A stretch of DNA of 64,000 bases from Acinetobacter dispersus (GTDB lineage Bacteria; Pseudomonadota; Gammaproteobacteria; Pseudomonadales; Moraxellaceae), in assembly GCF_009884975.1 (NCBI RefSeq), contig NZ_CP041970.1, positions 2,232,001 through 2,296,000 of the forward strand, in the 5' to 3' direction. Shown in pieces: positions 1 through 8,213 of this stretch. The notes beneath the pieces are model-generated. The model saw only the letters and a program-made list of their open reading frames with translations. It made no database searches and was not told the DNA's origin. The translations under genes and the position numbers were made by a program. How positions within the stretch are numbered: the first letter of the stretch is position 1; each line of letters opens with the position of its first letter.

Positions 1-510
1 TTCGCCATCAAACTCTTCAATCGCGACGGTTTCAATATTTGGATTTAAGCTAAGCTCAGTTTCCGCTTTGCTTTCCTCTGCTTTCTCTGTAGCTTCTACA
101 TTTTCAGAGGCCACTGTTATTTCTGCTTCAACTGCGACTATCTCATCTTTTTGAGCCCCTTCGACCTCTGCTACAGCTTCAACCACCTCATCTGCTTTAG
201 CAGTTTGTTCGATTTCCGTCGTTTTTGTTTCAACACCAGCCGCTTCAACTGTTTGCTCTGCCACAGGCTCCGATACAATTGCTTCAGTATTTAAACTTGG
301 CTCAACACGCTCAGTTGTGGCCACTACTTCATTTTGTAAAAGCTGGTCACGTACGTGACGTGGGATCACAGGTTGCTGACTTTCAGGATTAATATGTAAA
401 TCTGCTTCTAATGACGGCTCAACTGGTTTTGGTTTTCTTAAAATCATGATTAAACCAACGAGCATAATCGCAACGGCGGCAACAATGCCTATTATTGTAT
501 TCATTTCCAT
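1..510 (-). CDS. zipA: Cell division protein ZipA (partial, N-terminal 170 residues)
   Basis: The reading frame is open from the ATG at 510 to the window edge. It begins MEMNTIIGIVAAVAIM, a single N-terminal membrane helix (about residues 4-23), followed by a basic RKPK stop-transfer and a long acidic Glu/Ala/Val-rich low-complexity linker with several repeats of a VEA/VAE type. This is the standard ZipA plan: a periplasm-facing N-terminus, a membrane anchor, a charged flexible linker and a C-terminal FtsZ-binding domain. The FtsZ-binding domain lies outside the window. The start sits one base after the smc stop codon, so it is almost certainly co-transcribed with smc. The ZipA call rests on topology and on the smc neighbourhood. 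Confidence 0.85.
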   Translation of the reverse strand, partial: MEMNTIIGIVAAVAIMLVGLIMILRKPKPVEPSLEADLHINPESQQPVIPRHVRDQLLQNEVVATTERVEPSLNTEAIVSEPVAEQTVEAAGVETKTTEIEQTAKADEVVEAVAEVEGAQKDEIVAVEAEITVASENVEATEKAEESKAETELSLNPNIETVAIEEFDGE

Positions 511-511
511 A

Positions 512-3500
512 CTAAGACTCCGCAACTAACCCGTATTCTTTTGCCTGTTCTAAATCGACAGTCACTAATTTTGATGTACCTGGCTCTGGCATGGTGACTC
601 CAAGTAAATCAGTTGCCATTGTCATCGCCAATTTATTATGTGTAATGTAAATGAATTGCACTTGTTCAGAAAGCTCTTTTACCAAATTACAATACCGTTG
701 TACATTGGCATCATCAAGTGGCGCATCAACTTCGTCCAGTACGCAGAACGGTGCAGGGTTCAATCTAAAGATTGCAAACACCAAAGCCAAAGCGGTCAAG
801 GTCTTTTCACCACCGGAAAGCAAGGCCAAGGAACTGTTACGCTTGCCAGGTGGACGCGCCATCAGTTTGACCCCAGACTGCCAATCATCTTCAAGGCTTA
901 GAGTCGCTTCACCACCACCAAACACCTTTGGAAATAGCAGTTGTAACTCTTGATTGACCTGATCAAAAGTCGTCATAAACAGTTTACGAGTTTCCTGATC
1001 AATACTTTTCATCGCGTCTTTGAGCTGATCAACCGTATTTTGTAGATCCTGCATCTGGTGACTCAGTTCATCAAAACGTTGCGACACTTCCTCATATTCT
1101 AGCGACGCTGCTAAATTCACTGCACCGATTTTCTCAAATTGCTGCTGGGCTTTTTCCAGTTTCTGCTGATGATCTTTAATTTCAATCGACAGATCAGATA
1201 AAACCTCTGCATTGAGTTCGTTCAGTTGTTCCAGATAATGTTCACGATCTGATTTCGCCGCCTGCCAAGCCAAGCGCTTTTGTTCCAACTGCTCACGCAC
1301 CTGCTCGTCTTTCTGTTGAGCTTGATGGCGTTGTTCTGTGAGTTGCTGTTGTTTCTCTTGCACTTGATTTAGTTCAAGCTGCCATTCATTCCAGGTTTTT
1401 TGCAGTTTTTCTGTTTGCTGAAATTGCTCGTGGAATTGCGACTCTAAATTGGGTAGTTCAAGCTGAATTGGGTCAACAAACTTCTTGGCCTGCTCAATTT
1501 GTTCAATGATTTGACGATATTGTGTTTTCAGGAACGAGATATCTTTTTCCAATAACTCAATTTGCTGATTGGCTTGCGAGGTTTGACGACGTAAAGCTTC
1601 ACGTTGCTGCTGCTGTTGAGTCAACTGTTGTTGCTGCTCACCCAACTGCTCATTCAAGTTTTCCACCTGAAATTGCAAAGTTTTATAATTCGGCAATACA
1701 GCTTCTAATTTGATTGCTAATGCATGCAGATCAATTTCTAGATCATCACGCTGCATGGCATCTTCTTCAAGCTGCGCATCAAGTTGTTTCAGTTGATCTG
1801 CCAATTGCTGTTGCTGCAACACAAAGGCCTGTGCCGTACTTTGCAGTTTGGCAATTTGCACGTCGAGCTGTTGCAGTTCTTTTTGCTTTTGTTTCAAACC
1901 TTGCTGCTGTTGCTGCACACTCTGCTGCTGCTGTTGCAAAGCCTGTAATTGTTGAGAAAATTGACTTTCTAGATCAAGCAACTGTGGTTGTTTCTGTGCC
2001 AGTTGCTGTTCAATTTCCTCTAAGCGCACTTGATGACTGAGCATGCCCTGCGCAGTTTGACTGTCTTCATCATAGTGCAGCGCAATCACCCAATCGGCAC
2101 CCACATGATAACCATCAAGCGTCAGAATAGATTGTGCTTGCTGGAGATCCCCTTGATGTTCCAATGCAAGCGCTAAATTCTCTGCTACTGCTACATTGGC
2201 CCAGAGTGAAGATTGGGGGGCTTCGATCCAGTCTGATAGATATTTTAAATCTCCCCTAACCCCTCTTTGAGAAAGAGGGGATGAGAAGCCTTGCTTCGCA
2301 AGTCCTTTATCAAAGGGATGAGGAACAGTTGTAGTTCCGCAAGAGGGATTTTTTAACTGACGCGCCACACCTTCCTGAAATGATTGTTCACCATCCAGTA
2401 CATGCGCTTGCAGCCACTTGGCCAAGAACTTCTCAATAATGTTTGCATGCGCTTTAGCTTGAGTGCTCAACCGTAGGCTTTGCATCAATCGAACTGCGTT
2501 TTGATCATGCTTCGGGCTTTGCTTTGCGACGAGCTGATTTAAGTTCTTTTGCTCAGCCAATAAAACCTGAATCTCAGTTTTCAAACTCTGCACATCAGCC
2601 TTCTGCAACTGTTGTTGATCTTGCTGTGTCTGAACATCTTGTTGTAATTGCGCAATCGCGGTCTCTAACTCGACAATCTCTAGTTGAAGTTGTTGTTGCA
2701 ATTGTTCCAGTTGCGCCTGTTCATCATCCTGAACCTGAGCACGGATCTGAGTTGTTTGCGTTTGCAAGGTCTGCTTTTGCTGCTCAATGCGCAGAACATT
2801 CTTACCCAACTGTTCAATTTGCGCTGCCATCTGCAACTTTTTTTGTTGTTGCTGATCGACTTGGGTTTTCAGTTGTTCAAATTGCTGTTGTGCTTGCTTG
2901 TGCTGGACTTGAACATCTGTAAAATTTTGCTCAGCCGTTTGTGTATGCTGCTCTAAGGCAAGCAAACTTTCATTTTGCTCATCAAATTGGGTGCTTAGAG
3001 TTTCAACTTGTAATTCAGAGAGTTGCAAACGCTCTTTGGTTTGTACTTTCTGCTGCTCAAGTTGTAGCAAGCTACTGCTGTTTTGCTGGAATAAACTCTG
3101 TTTTTGTTCCAAGGTCATTTTTAATTCAGACAGCTTTTTCTCGGCCTGTTGCCATTCATGCTGCAAAGGCGAAGATTGCTGAATTAAGCGTTGGAATAAA
3201 GCACTGGTGGCTTCAAGGTCATGTTCAATGGTCTGTGATTCTGAACGGACCAACTTAAAGTTTTCACCCAGCGCCGTCATTTCAACAGTATATTCTTGTT
3301 GTAACTTTTGACTTTGATTGGCTTGAAATGAAAGAATCTCGATTTTTAAAGTACGGATCTGACCTTCTAAGGTTTTGTATTGAATCGCAGCTTCAGATTG
3401 ACGTTTTAATGTTCTGAGTTGTGATTTTAGTTCAGCGGCAATATCGTCTAAACGTGCCAGATTCTGTTCAGTATGTTCTAAGTGCTGCAAGGTTTCACGA

Positions 3501-4030
3501 CGGCGTGCCTGATAACGAGACACTCCTGCCGCTTCTTCAATAAACACGCGCATTTCTTCAGGCTTGGCATCAACCAGACGGTTAATCATGCCTTGTTCAA
3601 TCACCGCATAAGAGCGCGGCCCTAAACCCGTGCCCAAGAAAATATCGGTGATATCGCGACGACGGCAACGGGTGCCATTTAAGAAATATTCAGATTTACC
3701 TTCACGCGTGACTTGGCGACGCACTGCAAGCTCGCTATAAGCATTATAAGCGCCGCCTAATTTGCCATAGGTATTGTCAAAACGAAGTTCTACACTGGCA
3801 ACACCAACAGGTTTACGCTTGGCTGTCCCGGTAAAGATGACATCCTGCATGCTACCGCCACGCAATTGACGTGCGTTGGACTCGCCCATTACCCAGCGAA
3901 TCGCATCAATCACATTGGATTTACCACAACCGTTCGGCCCCACAACCGCAGTTCGGTTCGCCTTGAAATTTAATGTTGTACTATCGGCGAAAGATTTAAA
4001 GCCTGAAAGTTTTAAACTACTTAAACGCAT
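512..4030 (-). CDS. smc: Chromosome partition protein SMC
   Basis: 1172-residue SMC ATPase that organises and segregates the nucleoid as a dimer with ScpAB. The N-terminal head has the Walker A motif GPNGCGKSN at residues 31-39. The C-terminal head has the signature LLSGGEKTL and the Walker B stretch FCVLDEVDAPLDD. Between them are two long Gln/Glu-rich coiled-coil arms around a hinge at about residues 500-660. The arms are unusually rich in glutamine, with runs such as QQQQQ. Residues 561-596 (NPSCGTTT...RGVRGDLK) are not hinge-like; they are the translation of a palindromic DNA element listed separately. The ATG at 4030 has AGGG five bases upstream. The gene is preceded on the same strand by a GntR regulator and followed directly by zipA. 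Confidence 0.96.
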   Translation of the reverse strand: MRLSSLKLSGFKSFADSTTLNFKANRTAVVGPNGCGKSNVIDAIRWVMGESNARQLRGGSMQDVIFTGTAKRKPVGVASVELRFDNTYGKLGGAYNAYSELAVRRQVTREGKSEYFLNGTRCRRRDITDIFLGTGLGPRSYAVIEQGMINRLVDAKPEEMRVFIEEAAGVSRYQARRRETLQHLEHTEQNLARLDDIAAELKSQLRTLKRQSEAAIQYKTLEGQIRTLKIEILSFQANQSQKLQQEYTVEMTALGENFKLVRSESQTIEHDLEATSALFQRLIQQSSPLQHEWQQAEKKLSELKMTLEQKQSLFQQNSSSLLQLEQQKVQTKERLQLSELQVETLSTQFDEQNESLLALEQHTQTAEQNFTDVQVQHKQAQQQFEQLKTQVDQQQQKKLQMAAQIEQLGKNVLRIEQQKQTLQTQTTQIRAQVQDDEQAQLEQLQQQLQLEIVELETAIAQLQQDVQTQQDQQQLQKADVQSLKTEIQVLLAEQKNLNQLVAKQSPKHDQNAVRLMQSLRLSTQAKAHANIIEKFLAKWLQAHVLDGEQSFQEGVARQLKNPSCGTTTVPHPFDKGLAKQGFSSPLSQRGVRGDLKYLSDWIEAPQSSLWANVAVAENLALALEHQGDLQQAQSILTLDGYHVGADWVIALHYDEDSQTAQGMLSHQVRLEEIEQQLAQKQPQLLDLESQFSQQLQALQQQQQSVQQQQQGLKQKQKELQQLDVQIAKLQSTAQAFVLQQQQLADQLKQLDAQLEEDAMQRDDLEIDLHALAIKLEAVLPNYKTLQFQVENLNEQLGEQQQQLTQQQQQREALRRQTSQANQQIELLEKDISFLKTQYRQIIEQIEQAKKFVDPIQLELPNLESQFHEQFQQTEKLQKTWNEWQLELNQVQEKQQQLTEQRHQAQQKDEQVREQLEQKRLAWQAAKSDREHYLEQLNELNAEVLSDLSIEIKDHQQKLEKAQQQFEKIGAVNLAASLEYEEVSQRFDELSHQMQDLQNTVDQLKDAMKSIDQETRKLFMTTFDQVNQELQLLFPKVFGGGEATLSLEDDWQSGVKLMARPPGKRNSSLALLSGGEKTLTALALVFAIFRLNPAPFCVLDEVDAPLDDANVQRYCNLVKELSEQVQFIYITHNKLAMTMATDLLGVTMPEPGTSKLVTVDLEQAKEYGLVAES
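2243..2356. repeat. Palindromic mobile repeat inserted in frame inside smc
   Basis: TTTTAA occurs at 2243-2248 and again at 2351-2356, exactly 108 bp (36 codons) apart. The DNA between is made of hairpins: CCCCTCTTT-GAG-AAAGAGGGG (2259-2280), CTTGC-TTC-GCAAG, CCTTT-ATC-AAAGG and GGAAC...GTTCC. The outer ends are near-complementary (TTAAATC...CCTCTT against AAGAGGGATTTTTTAA). On the minus strand it is read as 36 amino acids flanked by Leu-Lys on both sides, so precise removal would restore ...ARQLK-YLSDW... in frame. This looks like a non-autonomous palindromic element with a short target duplication. I have not counted its copies elsewhere in the genome. Confidence 0.75.
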
Positions 4031-4040
4031 ACTGCCCTAA

Positions 4041-4736
4041 CTAGCGGCGTGAGCGTCTAGCCCAGGCCAATTCAATCTGTTTCATACGTGTCAGAGATTC
4101 CAACACAAGGTTACGCAAGTGTCGACAAAAATCTTCCATAAATAAAGCAGCTTGTTGTGATTTTCGGATCAAAATAGCATCAATCACTAACTTAAACAGG
4201 GTAAACGATTCTTGTAGCTCTCGACGTGAAGTATTTAAGGTCAAAAAATAGCTACGGCGTAATGATGGTAGGAGTTCTTTATAGAATTGCATCAGATAGG
4301 GATTCGCCACCATATCATGCTGTTCAGCCAGATATTTAAAGATCGCATCGTAAAATTTTTCGATATCACCCGCGCGAACAAACTCGACCAATTGATCCAA
4401 TAATGCTTGCAGTTGCTCCGCCTCATTGACTCGCCAAGTTTCACTAATGCGCTGCACAATATGTCCAAGTACCATCACATTAGTATCGAATAATGCTTTG
4501 ACTTGTTGAGCCGACATTTCAGAAACAATTGCACCACGACGCGGAAAAATTTCAATTAAATAAGTACGTTCAAGTAACAGCAATGCTTCACGAACCGAAC
4601 CACGACTGACGTCTAATTCTTTCGCAATGCGTAGCTCTTGAATACGTTCGCCTTCAACCAGCTCACCACTAATAATTTGTTCACTAATATATTTTGCAAT
4701 CTGTTCAGAAAGACTATCAGCCTCTTCGAGATTCAT
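4041..4736 (-). CDS. GntR-family regulator, FadR subfamily
   Basis: 231-residue transcription regulator. Residues about 8-72 form the GntR winged helix-turn-helix, seen as SEQIAKYISEQIISGELVEG and then ELDVSRGSVREALLLLE. Residues about 80-220 are all helical, as expected of the FCD ligand-binding domain. The ligand cannot be read from the sequence. The ATG at 4736 has a GAGGGG ribosome binding site. The gene ends 10 bp before the smc start, so read-through into smc-zipA is likely. The upstream region contains a perfect inverted repeat fitting the TNGTNNNACNA operator of this subfamily, which suggests autoregulation. Confidence 0.85.
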   Translation of the reverse strand: MNLEEADSLSEQIAKYISEQIISGELVEGERIQELRIAKELDVSRGSVREALLLLERTYLIEIFPRRGAIVSEMSAQQVKALFDTNVMVLGHIVQRISETWRVNEAEQLQALLDQLVEFVRAGDIEKFYDAIFKYLAEQHDMVANPYLMQFYKELLPSLRRSYFLTLNTSRRELQESFTLFKLVIDAILIRKSQQAALFMEDFCRHLRNLVLESLTRMKQIELAWARRSRR

Positions 4737-4825
4737 GAGCCCCTCGCTATCTTTGTTATACGCATTGATCCAATGCTATTTGCGCTTTTTTGTTTTAACT
4801 GATCTCACCGCATAAATTCTATATC

Positions 4826-4838
4826 ATTGTCTGACAAT
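4826..4838. promoter_or_regulatory. Candidate FadR/GntR-type operator
   Basis: ATTGTC-T-GACAAT is a perfect 13-bp inverted repeat and fits TNGTNNNACNA, the half-site arrangement known for FadR-subfamily regulators. It lies about 90 bp upstream of the GntR gene start at 4736, in AT-rich DNA. The rest of this 339-bp intergenic region (4737-5075), shared with the divergent gene at 5076, shows no other clear signal. Confidence 0.5.
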
Positions 4839-5075
4839 TTTATTGCTTTTTAAGCCAATCGTGCTAAAAAACCAAATAATAATTCTCAATATGTACTAAA
4901 AAGTCAGTTTTTCTGTATTTAATATCAATTATTTAACCTTTTTATTCTTATTTAACCGCATATCTGAAAGATTTTCTTTCATCGTATTTTTATTGATGTA
5001 ATTCACAAAAAATAATATTTTCATTAATAGTATCGCATTTTAAATCTCCTACTGAATTGCTCAGTACATACATAG

Positions 5076-6053
5076 ATGAGTCATAACATGGGTGTTCATC
5101 AAGCCGTCAATATTGCCATTTTTGGACTCAGTCTCAGAACCTTGAATGAGTTAAAACAACAGGTTCAAACGGCTGTGCCGCAGCATGTCCAAATCAATTG
5201 GAGCAATATTGCCGAGCCACAACTTGATATTCTCATGATTAACCAAGTATTTTTTGACTCACCCAATATCAAGAGCCTACTGCAAAGCAATAAAATCAAT
5301 GTGCTGAAAATTGCCAATGATGCTGATAAAAATAGCGCCATCGAAGATGACACCTTATTTCTGCCCTTGAACCATATTCATTCCTTGCATCACTGGCTGA
5401 GCCTTCATCTGGATGAACACTTAAATCAAGCATCAGAGAATATCGAAACTGAAGATGTGCCAATCTTTCATCGCAAACAAATTAAAGACGTGTTGCAAGA
5501 AATTCAAAATCCTAAGAATGGCAAGATTCAGCTGTTTGATAACCAAGGACTACTCGCCATTGCCGACCCACGCAATCAATGGCTGTGGCAACATCCTGAA
5601 TTTCATTCCTTTCAAACTGATCCGAGCTTGAATTACACCTATGCAACGCAAAATGATCAGCATTGGATTGCAGATGCAGCTCAGCAAGACTTACAACAAT
5701 GGCTTTGGCATTTACTTTGGACCTCTATGGATTTTGAGGAACTCTGTCCAACCTTTGCCTCAAGTTTTTATCTGCAATTCTGGCCACAACCCAAAAACAA
5801 ACATGATCGCCAAGATATCTTGCGGATGGCAGCCTGTTTTGCACAAGGTGCACAGATCAGCATAGTTGCCCAACAACTTAACCTCCCCGAACAGAAAGTC
5901 AGACACTTTGTTGCAGCATGCTTGGGTGCACAGTGTGGAACGCTGATTAAAGATCAACAGGCAAAATATCGACCGCAAACTCAGCAAAGTGAAACAGAAC
6001 AGCATTTTATGAAAAAACTATTTGGTCGCTTACGCCATCGTTTAGGCTTTTAA
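5076..6053 (+). CDS. Unassigned 325-residue protein paired with a small GTPase
   Basis: I do not recognise a family. There is no signal peptide or membrane helix, so it is probably cytoplasmic. The N-terminal third (NIAIFGLSLRTLNELKQQVQ...LDILMINQVFFDSPNI) reads like an alpha/beta receiver-type fold without a clear phosphorylation site. Residues about 250-300 (ILRMAACFAQGAQISIVAQQ, LNLPEQKVRHFVAACLGAQC) look like a small helical or winged-helix domain. The tail is basic (KKLFGRLRHRLGF). It is followed after 14 bp by the GTPase gene at 6068, so the two are very likely one operon and perhaps functional partners. The start is uncertain: ATG 5076 and ATG 5088 both lack a strong ribosome binding site. 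Confidence 0.7.
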   Translation: MSHNMGVHQAVNIAIFGLSLRTLNELKQQVQTAVPQHVQINWSNIAEPQLDILMINQVFFDSPNIKSLLQSNKINVLKIANDADKNSAIEDDTLFLPLNHIHSLHHWLSLHLDEHLNQASENIETEDVPIFHRKQIKDVLQEIQNPKNGKIQLFDNQGLLAIADPRNQWLWQHPEFHSFQTDPSLNYTYATQNDQHWIADAAQQDLQQWLWHLLWTSMDFEELCPTFASSFYLQFWPQPKNKHDRQDILRMAACFAQGAQISIVAQQLNLPEQKVRHFVAACLGAQCGTLIKDQQAKYRPQTQQSETEQHFMKKLFGRLRHRLGF

Positions 6054-6067
6054 TCGAGGATGCTTCT

Positions 6068-6610
6068 ATGATTTTACATCAATATAAAATTGTCTTCGGT
6101 GGCACCATGGGTTCAGGTAAATCCACGGCGATCAAAGCCTTGTCTGAAATTGAAGTGCTGAGTACTGAAGCACTCAATACCGATACCGAATCGCATGAAA
6201 AATTACTCACCACCGTTGGAATAGATTATGGTGAACTGACTTTGGATGATGGGGTTAAAGTCGGATTGTATGGTACGCCTGGGCAAGATCGCTTTGATTT
6301 TATTTGGGCCGTGATCTGTAAAGGCGCAATTGGCACCATTGTCATGATTGACCATGCTGCTGAAAATCCTTTGCTGGATTTAGAGCAATATCTTCAAGCG
6401 TTTCAGCCCTTTGGTCATAATATTGTGATTGCAATTACCCATATCGACCGTATGCCAGAACGAACTTTATCGATTTATCGTGACTGGCTGAAAGCCAAAG
6501 AAATGAATTACCCAATGTTCTTTATCGACGCACGTCAGCAAGATGATGTACTTCTTCTGGTCGAAACCTTGATTGCCACCATTGAAGTACATTATGGTCT
6601 TACTCACTAA
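6068..6610 (+). CDS. Mgl-like/COG2229-type small GTPase
   Basis: 180-residue single-domain P-loop protein. G1 is GGTMGSGKST (about residues 11-20), a switch Thr lies around TTVGIDYG, G3 is GTPGQDRF in place of the classical DxxG form, and G4 is THID in place of NKxD. These deviations are typical of bacterial COG2229/MglA-like GTPases, which act in polarity, motility or surface-related signalling. No GAP (roadblock/MglB) gene is adjacent. Its only operon partner is the unassigned gene ending 14 bp upstream. GAGG lies about 10 bases before the ATG. It converges with the next gene, with only four bases between stop codons and no terminator. Confidence 0.8.
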   Translation: MILHQYKIVFGGTMGSGKSTAIKALSEIEVLSTEALNTDTESHEKLLTTVGIDYGELTLDDGVKVGLYGTPGQDRFDFIWAVICKGAIGTIVMIDHAAENPLLDLEQYLQAFQPFGHNIVIAITHIDRMPERTLSIYRDWLKAKEMNYPMFFIDARQQDDVLLLVETLIATIEVHYGLTH

Positions 6611-6614
6611 AAAA

Positions 6615-7415
6615 TTAGATCAATCCTTTATAAATAAAGTAGCTACCGACGATCACTAATAGACCAGCAAAACATTTTTTCAGCATGGCTGGCGATAAAC
6701 GATGTGCAACTTTTGCACCAAATTTTGCGGTGATAAAACTCATCACACTGATCCCCAAGAAAGCATAGATATGCACATAGCCAATGGTATTCGGCACTTC
6801 AATCTGTTCTTTGGCCCCAAACCACATAAAGCCCAGTGCACCTGCCACTGCGATGGGTAAGCCACAAGCTGCTGACGTCGCAACAGCTTTTTGCATCACG
6901 ACACCATGACGATTTAAGTAAGGCACGGTAAGACTGCCACCGCCAATACCAAAAATCGCGGATGCCACCCCAATTCCCCCACCCGCAGCAAGTTGTAATG
7001 CAGCCGACGGTAGATGACGATTCGGATCAACCATCGCATTTGCACCTCTAAACATCTTGTAAGCCATCCAAACAGCAAAGACACCAATCACTAACTGTAA
7101 GTGCTGTCCAGACATCAAATCTGCCACACCAGCACCAAGGAATGAACCGAGCACTAAGCCTGGTGCCAAATTACGGAATACCGACCATAGAACCGCTCCT
7201 TTTTTATGATGTGCCATCACCGAACTAATCGAAGTCACAATAATGGTTGCTAACGATGTTCCAACTGCAATATGCATAATGACATTCGGGTCATAATTCA
7301 TTTGAGTAAAGACAATATATAAAATTGGCACAATAATTAGGCCACCGCCAACACCAAATAGCCCCGCAGTAAATCCAGCAATTGCGCCAATCAGCAAATA
7401 TATGATTAACTCCAT
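6615..7415 (-). CDS. TauE/SafE family sulfite/organosulfonate exporter-like permease
   Basis: 266-residue polytopic inner-membrane protein with about eight hydrophobic helices. It shows the two inverted Gly-rich repeats of the TauE/SafE (DUF81) family: GLFGVGGGLIIVP near the N-terminus and AIFGIGGGSLTVPYL at about residues 155-170. Members export sulfite, sulfoacetate or related anions; the substrate here is unknown. The likely start is the ATG at 7415 (MELIIYLLIG). An upstream GTG at 7421 is possible but leaves no room before the divergent gene. Its promoter must lie inside the birA coding region. Confidence 0.85.
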   Translation of the reverse strand: MELIIYLLIGAIAGFTAGLFGVGGGLIIVPILYIVFTQMNYDPNVIMHIAVGTSLATIIVTSISSVMAHHKKGAVLWSVFRNLAPGLVLGSFLGAGVADLMSGQHLQLVIGVFAVWMAYKMFRGANAMVDPNRHLPSAALQLAAGGGIGVASAIFGIGGGSLTVPYLNRHGVVMQKAVATSAACGLPIAVAGALGFMWFGAKEQIEVPNTIGYVHIYAFLGISVMSFITAKFGAKVAHRLSPAMLKKCFAGLLVIVGSYFIYKGLI

Positions 7416-7421
7416 AAACAC

Positions 7422-8198
7422 ATGACCACTCTACTTGTAAAAATGATGGATGATTTCGCAACCCGCCAGCTTCAGCAATTATTGAACGCAAAAAATCAAT
7501 TTCCAGAAGTGGTACTACTCAAAACAACCACAACCTCGACAAATGATGATATACGTGAAATTGCACAAAAAGGCATTACAACAGGGTTGGTATGCAGTGC
7601 ACAACAGACCCAAGGTCGTGGTCAACACCAGCGACAATGGGCCTCTCCTGAAGGTAACATTTATTTAAGCACACTGATTCAAACCAAGACAGCACTGGAT
7701 GGTCGTCTTGCGCTTGAAGTTGCGCTGAATATTCTACAGATGCCGAGCTTGCGTGGTTTAAACTTACAAGTCAAATGGCCAAATGACTTATATAGTCCCC
7801 AAGGCAAATGGGGGGGAATTTTGGTTGAACCGATTTCCCCACATCAAGCGATTGTCGGTGTTGGGATTAATTTAAACACGCCCCCTGTGGAAAATGCGGA
7901 TCAACCTATTACCTCTTTAGCGATGCTTGGTTTAGCTCAAATTGATCGTTTAGCCCTGATTGCTGAACTCTACACGGCAATTCAACAAGCAGCTCAATGG
8001 TTTGAACATGGTAGCTATAATTTAGCAGAACGCTTTAACCATCACGCGATTTGGCTCAATCAACAAGTTGAATTTGAATATACCCAAGGTAAAATTCAAG
8101 GGCTGTTTCAAGGGATCAACAATGACGGTGCGGTACTGATCAAAACCGATCAGACTCAACAATTCTATCAAGGCCGTTTGCGTCTCGCTTCGATTTGA
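7422..8198 (+). CDS. birA: Biotin--[acetyl-CoA-carboxylase] ligase, monofunctional
   Basis: Enzyme that activates biotin to biotinoyl-AMP and transfers it to the AccB carrier protein. The catalytic loop is visible as QGRGQHQRQWASP (compare GRGRxxR), followed by VKWPNDLY and KWGGILVE, the usual ATP/biotin-site segments. The small C-terminal domain is present. At about 258 residues it lacks the N-terminal helix-turn-helix of E. coli BirA, so it should not act as the bio-operon repressor. The start is ambiguous between ATG 7422 and ATGs at 7443/7446, none with a good ribosome binding site. It is followed 15 bp later by coaX, probably one operon. Confidence 0.92.
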   Translation: MTTLLVKMMDDFATRQLQQLLNAKNQFPEVVLLKTTTTSTNDDIREIAQKGITTGLVCSAQQTQGRGQHQRQWASPEGNIYLSTLIQTKTALDGRLALEVALNILQMPSLRGLNLQVKWPNDLYSPQGKWGGILVEPISPHQAIVGVGINLNTPPVENADQPITSLAMLGLAQIDRLALIAELYTAIQQAAQWFEHGSYNLAERFNHHAIWLNQQVEFEYTQGKIQGLFQGINNDGAVLIKTDQTQQFYQGRLRLASI

Positions 8199-8213
8199 GG
8201 AAATGATGATTCT

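Noticed and set aside
638..3258. Several plus-strand reading frames opposite smc
   Set aside because: They are low-complexity antisense shadows of the Gln-rich smc codons and lack ribosome binding sites or plausible protein composition.
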